A DNA stretch of 53,372 bases from NCBI GenBank assembly GCA_030539285.1, contig JAUNSH010000014.1, positions 1-53,372 on the forward strand. The letters run 5' to 3'. Below, piece after piece: positions 16,099 to 23,262 of the stretch (the first letter of the stretch is position 1; every line of letters starts with the position of its first letter). The notes under the pieces are model-generated. The model was not told the DNA's origin. It did not search any database and saw only the letters and a list, made by a program, of their open reading frames with translations. Source of the DNA: Eubacteriales bacterium (lineage in GTDB: Bacteria > Bacillota > Clostridia > Oscillospirales > Oscillospiraceae). The position numbers and the translations under genes were made by a program.

Positions 16099-16917
16099 AT
16101 GGCATTTACGATCAGCGGTTTCGGCAGAGAGCCGGCCGACAGACAGAAAAACACTCCCACGAACGAAACCCAGCGCAGAACCACTGCGCCCCGAAAGTCG
16201 GTGGTGCAGGTCAGCTTCCCCGGCAGGGGCGGGACGCTGGCTTACTACAATGACCGGTTCGACCTGAAGGCCGGAGACCGGGTATATGTGGAGGGCAAGC
16301 TGGAGGGCCAGTTGGGATATGTGGTCTCCGTGAACTACAGTTTCAAAATCAAGCTGTCGGAGTACAAGCGGGTCATTGCCGTGGTGGATACCCACGTCCA
16401 CGGCGAGTTTTACATAGCCGGCTCCCACTTCCTGACCTTTGATCCATCCGCGATTCCGGCAGAACAGGTGACGACATGGTTTAGGGCACCTGCCGCGGAT
16501 GACGAGGAGTACGCCAGCGGAAATGATGACGCGTCCTTCCATCTGGATAGCTTGCAGGAGATGCACGTCAGCGATGCCATTGCGGAACGGGGACACAACT
16601 ACTACATGGAAAATCGGGTGCGCTATCTTTGTCTGGATGGCACAAGGGGCTACGCCATAGTGGAGGGCACGCAAGCCTACGCCGTCGAGTTCGAGTATCA
16701 GGACGGCGAGATTCGCAATCTCCTGTGCGACTGCTTTTGCAGCTACCCCTGCAAGCACGAGGTTGCGGCAATGCTGCAGCTGCGGGAAACGCTGGAGGTG
16801 GTTGAAAAGCAGTATTCCGCCCAGTATGCGCAGACCGGCTATTTTGCGGTCATTTGCAAGGGGACGCTGTTCTCCTTTGCCATTGATGGAAATGACGGCG
16901 GTAGTTTCACTTTGTGA
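16099..16917 (+). CDS. SWIM zinc-finger protein
   Basis: 272-aa protein. Residues 30-115 form a beta-rich domain (VVQVSFPGRGGTLAYYNDRF, AGDRVYVEGKLEGQLG, IAVVDTHVHGEFYIAG) resembling a PSP1/primosomal-type fold. Residues 208-227 hold the SWIM finger: CDCFCSYPCKHEVAAML, pattern CxC...CxH, a predicted DNA- or protein-binding zinc site. The preceding NYYMENRVRYL is typical of SWIM proteins. ATG 16099 follows TGGAGGTAACG. Monocistronic, with a large hairpin structure downstream (17239-17334). Role unknown. Confidence 0.82.
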   Translation: MAFTISGFGREPADRQKNTPTNETQRRTTAPRKSVVQVSFPGRGGTLAYYNDRFDLKAGDRVYVEGKLEGQLGYVVSVNYSFKIKLSEYKRVIAVVDTHVHGEFYIAGSHFLTFDPSAIPAEQVTTWFRAPAADDEEYASGNDDASFHLDSLQEMHVSDAIAERGHNYYMENRVRYLCLDGTRGYAIVEGTQAYAVEFEYQDGEIRNLLCDCFCSYPCKHEVAAMLQLRETLEVVEKQYSAQYAQTGYFAVICKGTLFSFAIDGNDGGSFTL

Positions 16918-17238
16918 TTCAGTTCTGTCTGTACTTCATTCTCTATGTGGCCTCTGCACTCCCTTTTCCTTATGGTCGTTGTGTGAATACTTTATATAAG
17001 TCCGCAATTCGCTACATAGTGCGAAAAACCGGAAGCCGGAAATATTGAAATTGAAATGAGGCATAGGCTGCTTTCAAATTTGCATAGCGGCAGCCGTCAA
17101 GGAGATACCGTGTCTCCGGCTGATAACAGGAATGCGGCGAAAGAACGATCTATTCCCTCCTATGATCGGGTATTCATACCATTTGGAAAGGCGCCCCCTC
17201 CCTATGGCATCTCTCGGAATCTTCTTCGGGACAATCAT

Positions 17239-17340
17239 AACCACCGGCCGTGTGAAGCTGTAAGATAAAGGTAGACACATGGAAAACCACCATGTTGTCT
17301 ACCTTTATCTTACAGCTTCACCAGGCTGGTGGTTTTCTTT
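17239..17340 (+). repeat. Large nested inverted repeat with terminator-like ends
   Basis: Long arms at 17252-17282 and 17290-17321 pair almost perfectly (GTGAAGCTGTAAGATAAAGG with its complement, then GTAGACA and CATGG). Outside them AACCACC (17239-17245) pairs with GGTGGTT (17328-17334), followed by TTCTTT. An alternative 10-bp stem GAAAACCACC (17282-17291) with GGTGGTTTTC (17328-17337) excludes the outer one. The flank TCATAACCACCGGCCGTG is identical to 53244-53261. The gap 16918-17238 holds no recognisable gene. Confidence 0.8.
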
Positions 17341-17344
17341 AACC

Positions 17345-17380
17345 AAAAAGGCCCGTTGACCATGTTGGTCAGCGGGCCTT
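17345..17380 (-). terminator. Terminator of the ATP-grasp/esterase operon
   Basis: AAGGCCCGTTGACC / GGTCAGCGGGCCTT (17348-17361 with 17367-17380); read on the minus strand the stem runs into TTTTT (17349-17345). It is 98 bp beyond the ATP-grasp stop. Confidence 0.85.
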
Positions 17381-17429
17381 ACAGTCTGCCAAAGGACTCA
17401 TGCTTTCACTGAAGAAATTCTCCCGTGAT

Positions 17430-17476
17430 GGTGCACTCTCTCCGCTTCGGCAGCTCCCCCAAAGGAGGAGCCAAGG
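17430..17476 (-). repeat. Dispersed repeat R2, partial copy
   Basis: Minus strand: GGCTCCTCC-ttt-GGGGGAGCTGCC (17449-17472) followed by GAAGCGGAGAGAGTGC, a degenerate R2 unit. Confidence 0.6.
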
Positions 17477-17478
17477 GA

Positions 17479-18672
17479 TCATTCGTACTGTGCGGCCAGA
17501 TCCTCGTAGTAGGCCATCATTTCTTCCTCGGTGTCGAAATTGGCCACGTACATCTGGTTCGCCATGGCGCCGGACAGGGCCTCGGGGATGCGGCCCCACA
17601 TGACCATCTTGGGGCCATACTTCATCATGACCTCGTAGTCGTCCAGCTTGTAGTGCTTGCCGTCCCGGCGGCCGTAGAAGGCGCAGTAGTGGGGGTTGCC
17701 GATGGACTTGGTATTCTTATCAAAAGCCACCATATCCGCCCAGATCTTGTAAACATCGGTCTCCTGAGAGTAGTTGTACATCTCGGGGGTGTAGCCGCCG
17801 GCGGGACGCATATTGACTTCCAGACCCAGCACGTCGCCCTTCTTGCCCAGGCCCTCCTGGTCGTCGTTGAGGACGAAGAATTCCAGATGGATGAACCGGC
17901 TCTTGACGCCGAAGGCCTTGACGGTGGCAAGGCCCGCCTGACGGATCTTCTCCGGCAGCTCCTTGACCAGATAGTACACGGAATCTCCGGCGGTGTTCAC
18001 AATGTCCATCAGGGACAGAGGGGTAATGTTGCCGGACTCAAAGAGCATCTCACCCTTGGAATCCACGATGCCGTCAAAGGTCTGGACATAGCCGTTGACG
18101 AACTCCTCCATGATGTAGATATTGTCATCCTTGGTATCGATGAACCACTGGACATCCTCGTCGGACTTGAGCTTGAAGGTGTTGGCAGCGCCCACGCCGT
18201 TGTCAGGCTTGACCACCACGGGGTAGCCCACGGTGTGGGCAAACTCCAGCGCGTCTTCCAGACCTTCCACAATGTGCCACCGGGCGGTGGGCAGGCCGGC
18301 CTTGGCGTAGTACTCCTTCATGGCGGACTTGTACTTGATCTTGTCCATATCCGCAAGCTTCGGGCCGGTGGTGATGTTGAACTCGGTGCGCAGCCAGGCG
18401 TCCCGCATGAGCCAGTACTCGTTGTTGCTTTCCAGCCAGTCGATCTTGCCGTACTTGAAGGTGAAGAAGGCCACGGCCTTGAACACCTCGTCGCTGTTTT
18501 CCAGAGAGCTTACCTTGTAGTATTCGTGCAGGGAATCCCGCAGCTCCTGCAGCAGCTCATTGTAAGGGCAGTCGCCGATGCCCAGCACCCGCATACCGTT
18601 ATTCTTCAGCTCCCGGCAGAACTTCCAGTAAGTCATGGGGAAATTGGGGGAAATGAATACGAAGTTTTTCAT
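17479..18672 (-). CDS. ATP-grasp superfamily ligase of unknown substrate
   Basis: 397-aa cytoplasmic enzyme. The ATP-grasp core is clear: pre-fold domain MKNFVFISPNFPMTYWKFC, then VGYPVVVKPDNGVGAANTF (ATP-binding loop, about residues 145-165), IYIMEEFVNGYVQTFDGIVD, and the metal-binding LGLEVNMRPAGGYTPEMYN. ATP-grasp enzymes join a carboxylate (as acyl phosphate) to an amine or thiol; the partner here is unknown. The N-terminal domain resembles carboxylate-amine ligases of the CarB-like group. AGGAG precedes the ATG. Last gene of a three-gene unit with two esterases upstream, ending at a terminator. Confidence 0.88.
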   Translation of the reverse strand: MKNFVFISPNFPMTYWKFCRELKNNGMRVLGIGDCPYNELLQELRDSLHEYYKVSSLENSDEVFKAVAFFTFKYGKIDWLESNNEYWLMRDAWLRTEFNITTGPKLADMDKIKYKSAMKEYYAKAGLPTARWHIVEGLEDALEFAHTVGYPVVVKPDNGVGAANTFKLKSDEDVQWFIDTKDDNIYIMEEFVNGYVQTFDGIVDSKGEMLFESGNITPLSLMDIVNTAGDSVYYLVKELPEKIRQAGLATVKAFGVKSRFIHLEFFVLNDDQEGLGKKGDVLGLEVNMRPAGGYTPEMYNYSQETDVYKIWADMVAFDKNTKSIGNPHYCAFYGRRDGKHYKLDDYEVMMKYGPKMVMWGRIPEALSGAMANQMYVANFDTEEEMMAYYEDLAAQYE

Positions 18673-18718
18673 GAAATTAACTCCTTATCTTCTATCTTGT
18701 ATCTATGTATCTTGTATC

Positions 18719-19471
18719 TTAACCAAGGAACCAGGGAAGGTACGTCTGCACCATCTTATACCACCAGGGCCAGTCGTGGTTCACATCCTTGCCCCAGTAT
18801 TCGAACCGGGTGTGGATGCCCTTCTGGCAGCACACGGTGTCCAGCCACCGGGTGGATTCCAGCAGCGGCTCCTCCCACGCGCCCTGACCGCAGACGATCA
18901 GGCTCTTCTGGCTGTTGTACATATCCTTGTAGAAGTGGCCGTCGGGCAGATTCTGCAGATACAGGCAGGGGCAGTTGTTGTACACCAGATCGTCGCAGTA
19001 ATCGCCGAAGAACTCCTTGTTGTCGTACAGGCCGGAGATGGCGAAGCAACTGTCGAACAGATCGGGGCGGCGGTAGTACAGGTTTGCCGCGTGCATGGCA
19101 CCCATGGAGGCGCCGAAGGTCAGGATACCCTGGTCATAGCCGTTGGCAAGTCCCGCGATGTGCTTGATGGTGGGCACCATTTCGTTGACCACGTAGTTGT
19201 ACCACTTCTCGTGGTTCTCGATGCGCCAGCGGTTGTCCGCGCCCTGAGCGGCCCAGGCCTCGTTGTCGATGGTGTCGATGGCGAAGACCATGCACTTGCC
19301 GGACTCGATCCAGGGGGACCAGTAGTCCACCATGTGGAAGGATTCAAAATCCCAGAACCGTCCCGCTTGGCAGGGGATGAACAGCACAGGCTTGCCGCAG
19401 CTGCCGTAGATCTTGAACTCCATCTCCCGGTTCAGATAGCCGCTCCAATGTTTTTCGTACCGAATTTCCAT
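18719..19471 (-). CDS. Alpha/beta-hydrolase esterase (esterase D-like) 1
   Basis: 250-aa predicted cytoplasmic hydrolase without signal peptide. Nucleophile elbow GASMGAMHAA (G-x-S-x-G, Ser at about 116), and a C-terminal catalytic His candidate in KDVNHDWPWW. Sequence such as FKIYGSCGKPVLFIPCQAG and FAISGLYDNKEFFG places it in the putative-esterase (PF00756-like) group, which includes S-formylglutathione hydrolase and siderophore esterases. AAGGAGA precedes ATG 19471. It is 46 bp upstream of the ATP-grasp gene; that spacer has direct repeats of ATCTTGTATCTA. Probable substrate is the ester product or precursor of the neighbouring ligase (inference). Confidence 0.82.
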   Translation of the reverse strand: MEIRYEKHWSGYLNREMEFKIYGSCGKPVLFIPCQAGRFWDFESFHMVDYWSPWIESGKCMVFAIDTIDNEAWAAQGADNRWRIENHEKWYNYVVNEMVPTIKHIAGLANGYDQGILTFGASMGAMHAANLYYRRPDLFDSCFAISGLYDNKEFFGDYCDDLVYNNCPCLYLQNLPDGHFYKDMYNSQKSLIVCGQGAWEEPLLESTRWLDTVCCQKGIHTRFEYWGKDVNHDWPWWYKMVQTYLPWFLG

Positions 19472-19492
19472 GTTTTCTATCTCTCCTTCAAT

Positions 19493-19530
19493 GTCATCCT
19501 GAGTGAGCGCAGCGAGTCGAAGGATCTTCC
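19493..19530 (-). repeat. R4 end repeat (GATCCTTCGACTCGC family), left end
   Basis: Plus strand begins GTCATCCTGAGTGAGCGC and ends AGTCGAAGGATCTTCC. It matches the complement of 19854-19892 except for a few bases. Confidence 0.85.
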
Positions 19531-19542
19531 CCCCTCCGATAC

Positions 19543-19823
19543 TCAATCCCACTCCTGTGACAAATCGCGCCACTCAGGATTTTCTTTTACAACCAAGGCA
19601 TTCTTTTTGCCCGTGTCCACTTTTTCAGTTGTTTTTCCCGTGAAATCGCGCTGTACACATCGTTGGTGTATTCATAATACACCAGTTTGTGAACATTGTA
19701 TTTCTTTGTAAAACCGTCCGCCAAACCATTGCGGTGTTCATACAGTCGGCGGGGCAGATTGTTCGTCACGCCGATATAAAGAACGGAGTCGTCCCAATTT
19801 GTCAGAAAATAGACGTAATACAT
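19543..19823 (-). pseudogene. GIY-YIG (URI-type) endonuclease, frameshifted near the C-terminus
   Basis: Single-domain GIY-YIG nuclease: MYYVYFLTNWDDSVLYIGVT carries the Y-V-Y...Y-I-G signature, followed by the conserved Arg and Glu in NLPRRLYEHRNG and SAISREKQLKKW. The open frame stops at 19587 after 78 aa (AKRMPWL). If the five-base run at 19604-19608 (A on the coding strand) had six bases, the protein would continue AKKNALVVKENPEWRDLSQE to TGA at 19543-19545, the normal URI-family ending. GGAGGG precedes the ATG. The catalytic part is intact, so activity may survive. It lies inside the inverted-repeat element. Confidence 0.85.
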
Positions 19824-19853
19824 TCTGTCCCTCCGTATACAAATCAGGAAGCC

Positions 19854-19892
19854 GGAAAGATCCTTCGACTCGCTTCGCTCGCTCAGGATGAC
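19854..19892 (+). repeat. R4 end repeat, right end
   Basis: GGAAAGATCCTTCGACTCGC then TTCGCTCGCTCAGGATGACA. ATCCT/AGGAT can close a small stem within each copy. Same orientation as the solo copy at 44728-44766. Confidence 0.85.
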
Positions 19893-19908
19893 AAACGTTG
19901 TACGCTGT

Positions 19909-20664
19909 TTAAAGCCCCAGACAGTCCATAAAAATGGGGATCTGCTGTTCCCAGCTGGCTTCGGAATGGTTGCCGCCGGGGACGATCCGCAGGGCCAGAT
20001 TTACCCGCTTGGTCAGAAGCAGGTGTGCCGTGGAGATCATGGACTCCGGGGTGGCCGCGTGGTTGAACATTTCCAGCTCGCCGTAGTCCATATATATTGT
20101 TGTGTCCCGGCGGATGTGGGCACGGGCCACAAATTCCAGCACCTTGCCGGGAGCCACCCACAGACTGGGGGACAGACAGGCGCCCCGCTGGAAAATGTGG
20201 TTATACACCGTCACGCCGTACAGGGCGATCAGCCCGCCCATGGAGGAACCGGCAATAATGGTGTTCTTCCGATCCGGCAGGGTACGATAGTTCTCGTCTA
20301 TAAAGGGCTTCAATTCCTTGACCATCCAGTTCATCATCACGCTGCCCTTGCCCCGGATGTGGCCGTGCTCGGAATTGGTGTAGGTCATGGGAGCGTACTC
20401 CACAAGCCGGCGGTTGCCCTCGTGGTTACACTCCACGGCGACGATGATCAGTTCCTTGGGGTTTTCCTCCAGAAATTTCGCCATGCCCCAGGACTTTCCA
20501 AAGGTGGCGTCCGAATCAAAGAACACGTTGTGCCCGTCGAACATATACATGACGGGATAGCGCTTGTCCGGATTTTCCTCATAATCCTCCGGCAGCCAGA
20601 TGTAGGCGCGGCGGGGCGTGTCGCTGGACAGCTTCGGAATCGTCACATTCCATTTGTATACCAT
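19909..20664 (-). CDS. Alpha/beta-hydrolase esterase (esterase D-like) 2
   Basis: 251-aa predicted cytoplasmic hydrolase. Features: RRAYIWLPEDYEENPDKRYP then VMYMFDGHNVFFD, nucleophile elbow IIAGSSMGGLIALYG (Ser at about 131), acid region and the His in GGNHSEASWEQQ, in the usual order of the putative-esterase family. It shares fold but little sequence with esterase 1. I chose ATG 20664, preceded by GGAGGG; the frame is open upstream but lacks a good site. First gene of the esterase 2-(element)-esterase 1-ATP-grasp unit, with an excellent promoter 50 bp upstream. Confidence 0.85.
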   Translation of the reverse strand: MVYKWNVTIPKLSSDTPRRAYIWLPEDYEENPDKRYPVMYMFDGHNVFFDSDATFGKSWGMAKFLEENPKELIIVAVECNHEGNRRLVEYAPMTYTNSEHGHIRGKGSVMMNWMVKELKPFIDENYRTLPDRKNTIIAGSSMGGLIALYGVTVYNHIFQRGACLSPSLWVAPGKVLEFVARAHIRRDTTIYMDYGELEMFNHAATPESMISTAHLLLTKRVNLALRIVPGGNHSEASWEQQIPIFMDCLGL

Positions 20665-20713
20665 TGGTTGCTTTCCCTCCGAAAAAAGCACGTCGTGCTG
20701 AAATATAGAGGAT

Positions 20714-20742
20714 AGTATACTTTCAAAATCGGCAAATGTCAA
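20714..20742 (-). promoter_or_regulatory. Strong sigma-A promoter of the esterase/ATP-grasp operon
   Basis: Minus strand: TTGACA (20737-20742), 17-bp spacer, TATACT (20714-20719). Confidence 0.9.
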
Positions 20743-20912
20743 TCGCTGGAAGCGGAAATGTTGTATTTGCACAAAAAACAATCGCCCATGGGGCGCGGAC
20801 GTGCAAATATTGCCCTCCCCTTCCCTGCCCGCCGGGGGCGCGAAAATCCCCGCTCCGTGATTTTTCACAAAAGAAAAAGTGGAACGCGGCCAAATTCCAG
20901 CGCATAAAGTTA

Positions 20913-20941
20913 TTGAAAAAGTGCCGGAATCAGAGTATACT
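20913..20941 (+). promoter_or_regulatory. Sigma-A promoter for the uracil permease
   Basis: TTGAAA (20913-20918), 17-bp spacer, TATACT (20936-20941). Only about 30 bases separate the start site from the gene, so there is no room for a riboswitch. Confidence 0.85.
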
Positions 20942-20977
20942 GACCTACGGATACTATATAGAGAGGATGTATTCTTC

Positions 20978-22333
20978 ATGGAAAACAACGAAGCGGTCTA
21001 CGACGTAAAAACCCTCGGCACGCCCAAGACGCTGGTCCTCGGAGTGCAGCACCTGTTCGCCATGTTCGGCGCGACAGTCCTGGTGCCCGCCCTCACCGGC
21101 CTGAACGTGTCCACCACCCTGCTGTTCGCCGGTCTCGGCACATTGCTCTTCCACCTGATCACCGGCCGGAAGGTACCCGCGTTCCTCGGCTCCTCCTTCG
21201 CTTTCCTGGGCGGCTACGCCGCCATCGCCCCCATGCTGGACGGCGCCCCCAACACCGCAATGCTGCCCTACGCCTGCTTCGGCGTAGCTGTTGCCGGTCT
21301 TGTGTACCTGGTGCTGGCCGCGTTCTTTAAGGCCTTCGGCGCGGGCAAGGTCATGCGCTACTTCCCGCCCATCGTCACCGGCCCCATCATCATCTGCATC
21401 GGCCTGTCTCTGGCCGGCTCCGCCATCAGCAACTGCCGCACCAACTGGCTCATCGCTCTGGTGGCCATTATTGTGGTCGTTGCCTGCAACATCTGGGGCA
21501 AGGGCATGGTCAAGATCGTCCCCATCCTGCTGGGCGTTGTGGCCTCCTACCTGTTCGCCCTGATCATCGCCCCCTCCGCCCGGGCCAACGTGGCTGCCGC
21601 CGTGTCCTCCGCCAAGTGGTTCGGCCTGCCTGTGATCTGGGAGAACACCGTGTTCTCCATCTTCTCCACGAACTTTGACGCAGGTCTTCTGCTGACCTCC
21701 GTCATCACCATCGCCCCCATCGCTCTGGCTACCATCGTGGAGCACATCGGCGATATGTGCGCCATCTCCTCCACCGTGGGCAAGAACTTCGTGGCTGACC
21801 CCGGTCTGCACCGCACGCTGGTGGGTGACGGTCTGGCCACCACCCTGGCCTCCCTGTTCGGCGCTCCCGCCAACACCACCTACGGTGAGAACACCGGCGT
21901 GCTGGCGCTTTCCAAGGTCTACGACCCCAAGGTGGTCCGTCTGGCCGCTGTGTTCGCCATCGTCCTGTCCTTCTGCCCCAAGTTCGCCGCGCTGATCGTG
22001 GCCATGCCCGCCGCCACCATGGGTGGTGTCAGCCTGGTGCTGTACGGCATGATCTCCGCCGTGGGTGTCCGCAACGTTGTTGAGAATCAAGTGGACTTCA
22101 CCAAGAGCCGCAACGTGCTGATCGCCGCCATGATCCTGGGTCTGGCTGTGGGCCTTAGCTACAACGGCGCCATCGTCATCGCTATCGGCTCCGTGTCCAT
22201 CAGCCTGTCCGGTCTGGCCGTGGCCGCTCTGGTGGGCATCTTCATGAACGCTGTCCTGCCGGGCAAGGATTACGAGTTCGGCGTCAACGCCCAGGGCGAT
22301 ACCTCCGTGAACTTCGGTTCCCGGGCAAAGTAA
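20978..22333 (+). CDS. uraA: Uracil permease (NCS2 family)
   Basis: 451-aa integral membrane nucleobase:cation symporter with 14 predicted helices. Family landmarks: GVQHLFAMFGATVLVPALTG at the N-terminus, GSSFAFLGGYAAI, the substrate-binding ALATIVEHIGDMCAISS (Glu and His in helix 8), DPGLHRTLVGDGLATTLASL and PANTTYGENTGVLALSKVY, closest in pattern to UraA rather than xanthine permeases. I chose ATG 20978 (after GAGAGG); an open frame exists further upstream but begins before the promoter. Single-gene unit with its own terminator; no pyr genes adjoin it. Confidence 0.93.
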   Translation: MENNEAVYDVKTLGTPKTLVLGVQHLFAMFGATVLVPALTGLNVSTTLLFAGLGTLLFHLITGRKVPAFLGSSFAFLGGYAAIAPMLDGAPNTAMLPYACFGVAVAGLVYLVLAAFFKAFGAGKVMRYFPPIVTGPIIICIGLSLAGSAISNCRTNWLIALVAIIVVVACNIWGKGMVKIVPILLGVVASYLFALIIAPSARANVAAAVSSAKWFGLPVIWENTVFSIFSTNFDAGLLLTSVITIAPIALATIVEHIGDMCAISSTVGKNFVADPGLHRTLVGDGLATTLASLFGAPANTTYGENTGVLALSKVYDPKVVRLAAVFAIVLSFCPKFAALIVAMPAATMGGVSLVLYGMISAVGVRNVVENQVDFTKSRNVLIAAMILGLAVGLSYNGAIVIAIGSVSISLSGLAVAALVGIFMNAVLPGKDYEFGVNAQGDTSVNFGSRAK

Positions 22334-22347
22334 GCTCCACAAAATCT

Positions 22348-22378
22348 GCCGGGTTTCGTCTGAAACCCGGCACTTTTC
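22348..22378 (+). terminator. Terminator of uraA
   Basis: GCCGGGTTT / AAACCCGGC (22348-22356 with 22363-22371) followed by ACTTTTCC. Confidence 0.85.
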
Positions 22379-22397
22379 CTGTCAAAAAAACAAACCT

Positions 22398-22502
22398 GTA
22401 GGGGCGATGCCCACATCGCCCCTTCGCAAATGTTTCGTATTCGCCAAAATCGGCAACTATCATTGAACTGCACCGCGGGCCGATGTGGGCATCGGCCCCT
22501 AC
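22398..22502. repeat. Paired palindromic repeat R1 (MITE-like), copy 3
   Basis: Palindromes at 22398-22422 (GCGATGCCCACATCGC core) and 22477-22502 (CCGATGTGGGCATCGG core). The two cores are reverse complements of each other and the outer ends are GTAGGGG and CCCCTAC. Confidence 0.8.
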
Positions 22503-22515
22503 GGCAAGGTAGTAT

Positions 22516-23262
22516 TCACTTCAATTCCAGTTTTGCCTCCCGCACAGCTTCCCCGCTGGTCACCGGGATATGCCACTCGTCCAGTCCCGGCAGGCCCATG
22601 GGTACGCCCTCCCGGCGGAAACGCATTTTGCTTTCGGTTTCCGTTTTGCCGCTCATGTGGAACGCCCTCGCTCCCGGCAGCTTTTCACGGAAGACAGCAA
22701 TGACGTTTGCGTTCACACCTGCGCCGATCAGGACTTCCGGGCCGTTTTCCGCATCCCGGAGGTGCAGGAGACACCCAATTGTTCCTATTCCGTCCAAGCA
22801 CTTCCCCGCACCGCCGCTGGTCAGCACCGTGTCAAAGCCCAGCTTTGCGGCGGCCCGGTAGGTGTCTTCCAAATCCCGGGACACATCGATACAGCGGTGC
22901 AGGGTCAGGCCCAAGCCGCTGACTTCTTTCAACAACGGTTCCATGGCGTTTCCGTCCAGTTCGCCCTCCGCTGTCAAACAGCCGATGACGAAACCATTGG
23001 CCCCGGCATCCCGCAATGCTGCCATTTCCATAGCCATCTGCTCCACTTCCTCTGGGGTGTAGAGAAAATCTCCGCCCCGGGGGCGCATCAGGCAGCGGAT
23101 GGGGATATCGCTGACACGGCGGATCTGCTTCAAAAGCGCCGCCGAAGGGGTCAGTCCCCCTACACTCAGAGCGCTGCACAGCTCTAATCTGTCCGCGCCC
23201 CCGGCGATGGCCGCCATGGCGGAGGCGTAGGAATCCACACAGACCTCCAAAATTCGATTCAT
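22516..23262 (-). CDS. cutC: CutC family copper homeostasis protein
   Basis: 248-aa TIM-barrel protein. Signatures: ILEVCVDSYASAMAAIAGGA and DRLELCSALSVGGLTPS at the N-terminus, IRCLMRPRGGDFLYTPEE, GFVIGCLTAEGELD, LHRCIDVSRD, LTSGGAGKCLDG and GAGVNANVIAVF. The family is annotated for copper homeostasis but the biochemical role is unsettled. The start overlaps the stop of the upstream alanine symporter gene by 4 bp (ATGA), and AGGAGGA precedes it, so the two are cotranslated. Pairing with an amino-acid symporter gives no obvious metal link. Confidence 0.93.
   Translation of the reverse strand: MNRILEVCVDSYASAMAAIAGGADRLELCSALSVGGLTPSAALLKQIRRVSDIPIRCLMRPRGGDFLYTPEEVEQMAMEMAALRDAGANGFVIGCLTAEGELDGNAMEPLLKEVSGLGLTLHRCIDVSRDLEDTYRAAAKLGFDTVLTSGGAGKCLDGIGTIGCLLHLRDAENGPEVLIGAGVNANVIAVFREKLPGARAFHMSGKTETESKMRFRREGVPMGLPGLDEWHIPVTSGEAVREAKLELK

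Larger units (their letters stand above)
19493..19892 (-). mobile_element. GIY-YIG element with inverted-repeat ends
   Basis: A 400-bp block bounded by inverted copies of one 38-bp repeat: GTCATCCTGAGTGAGCGCAG... at 19493-19530 and its complement at 19854-19892. It contains only a GIY-YIG nuclease gene. Removing it leaves about 37 bp between esterase 2 and esterase 1, a normal operon spacing, so it appears to be an insertion. No clear target duplication is visible. A solo copy of the end repeat lies at 44728-44766. Confidence 0.65.

Noticed and set aside
20742-20978. Purine or pyrimidine riboswitch before the uracil permease
   Set aside because: The promoter at 20913-20941 leaves only about 30 bases of leader.
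20954-22342. 462-codon minus-strand frame opposite uraA
   Set aside because: Composition (Gly/His/Asp/Gln repeats) is that of an antisense shadow; uraA is unmistakable.
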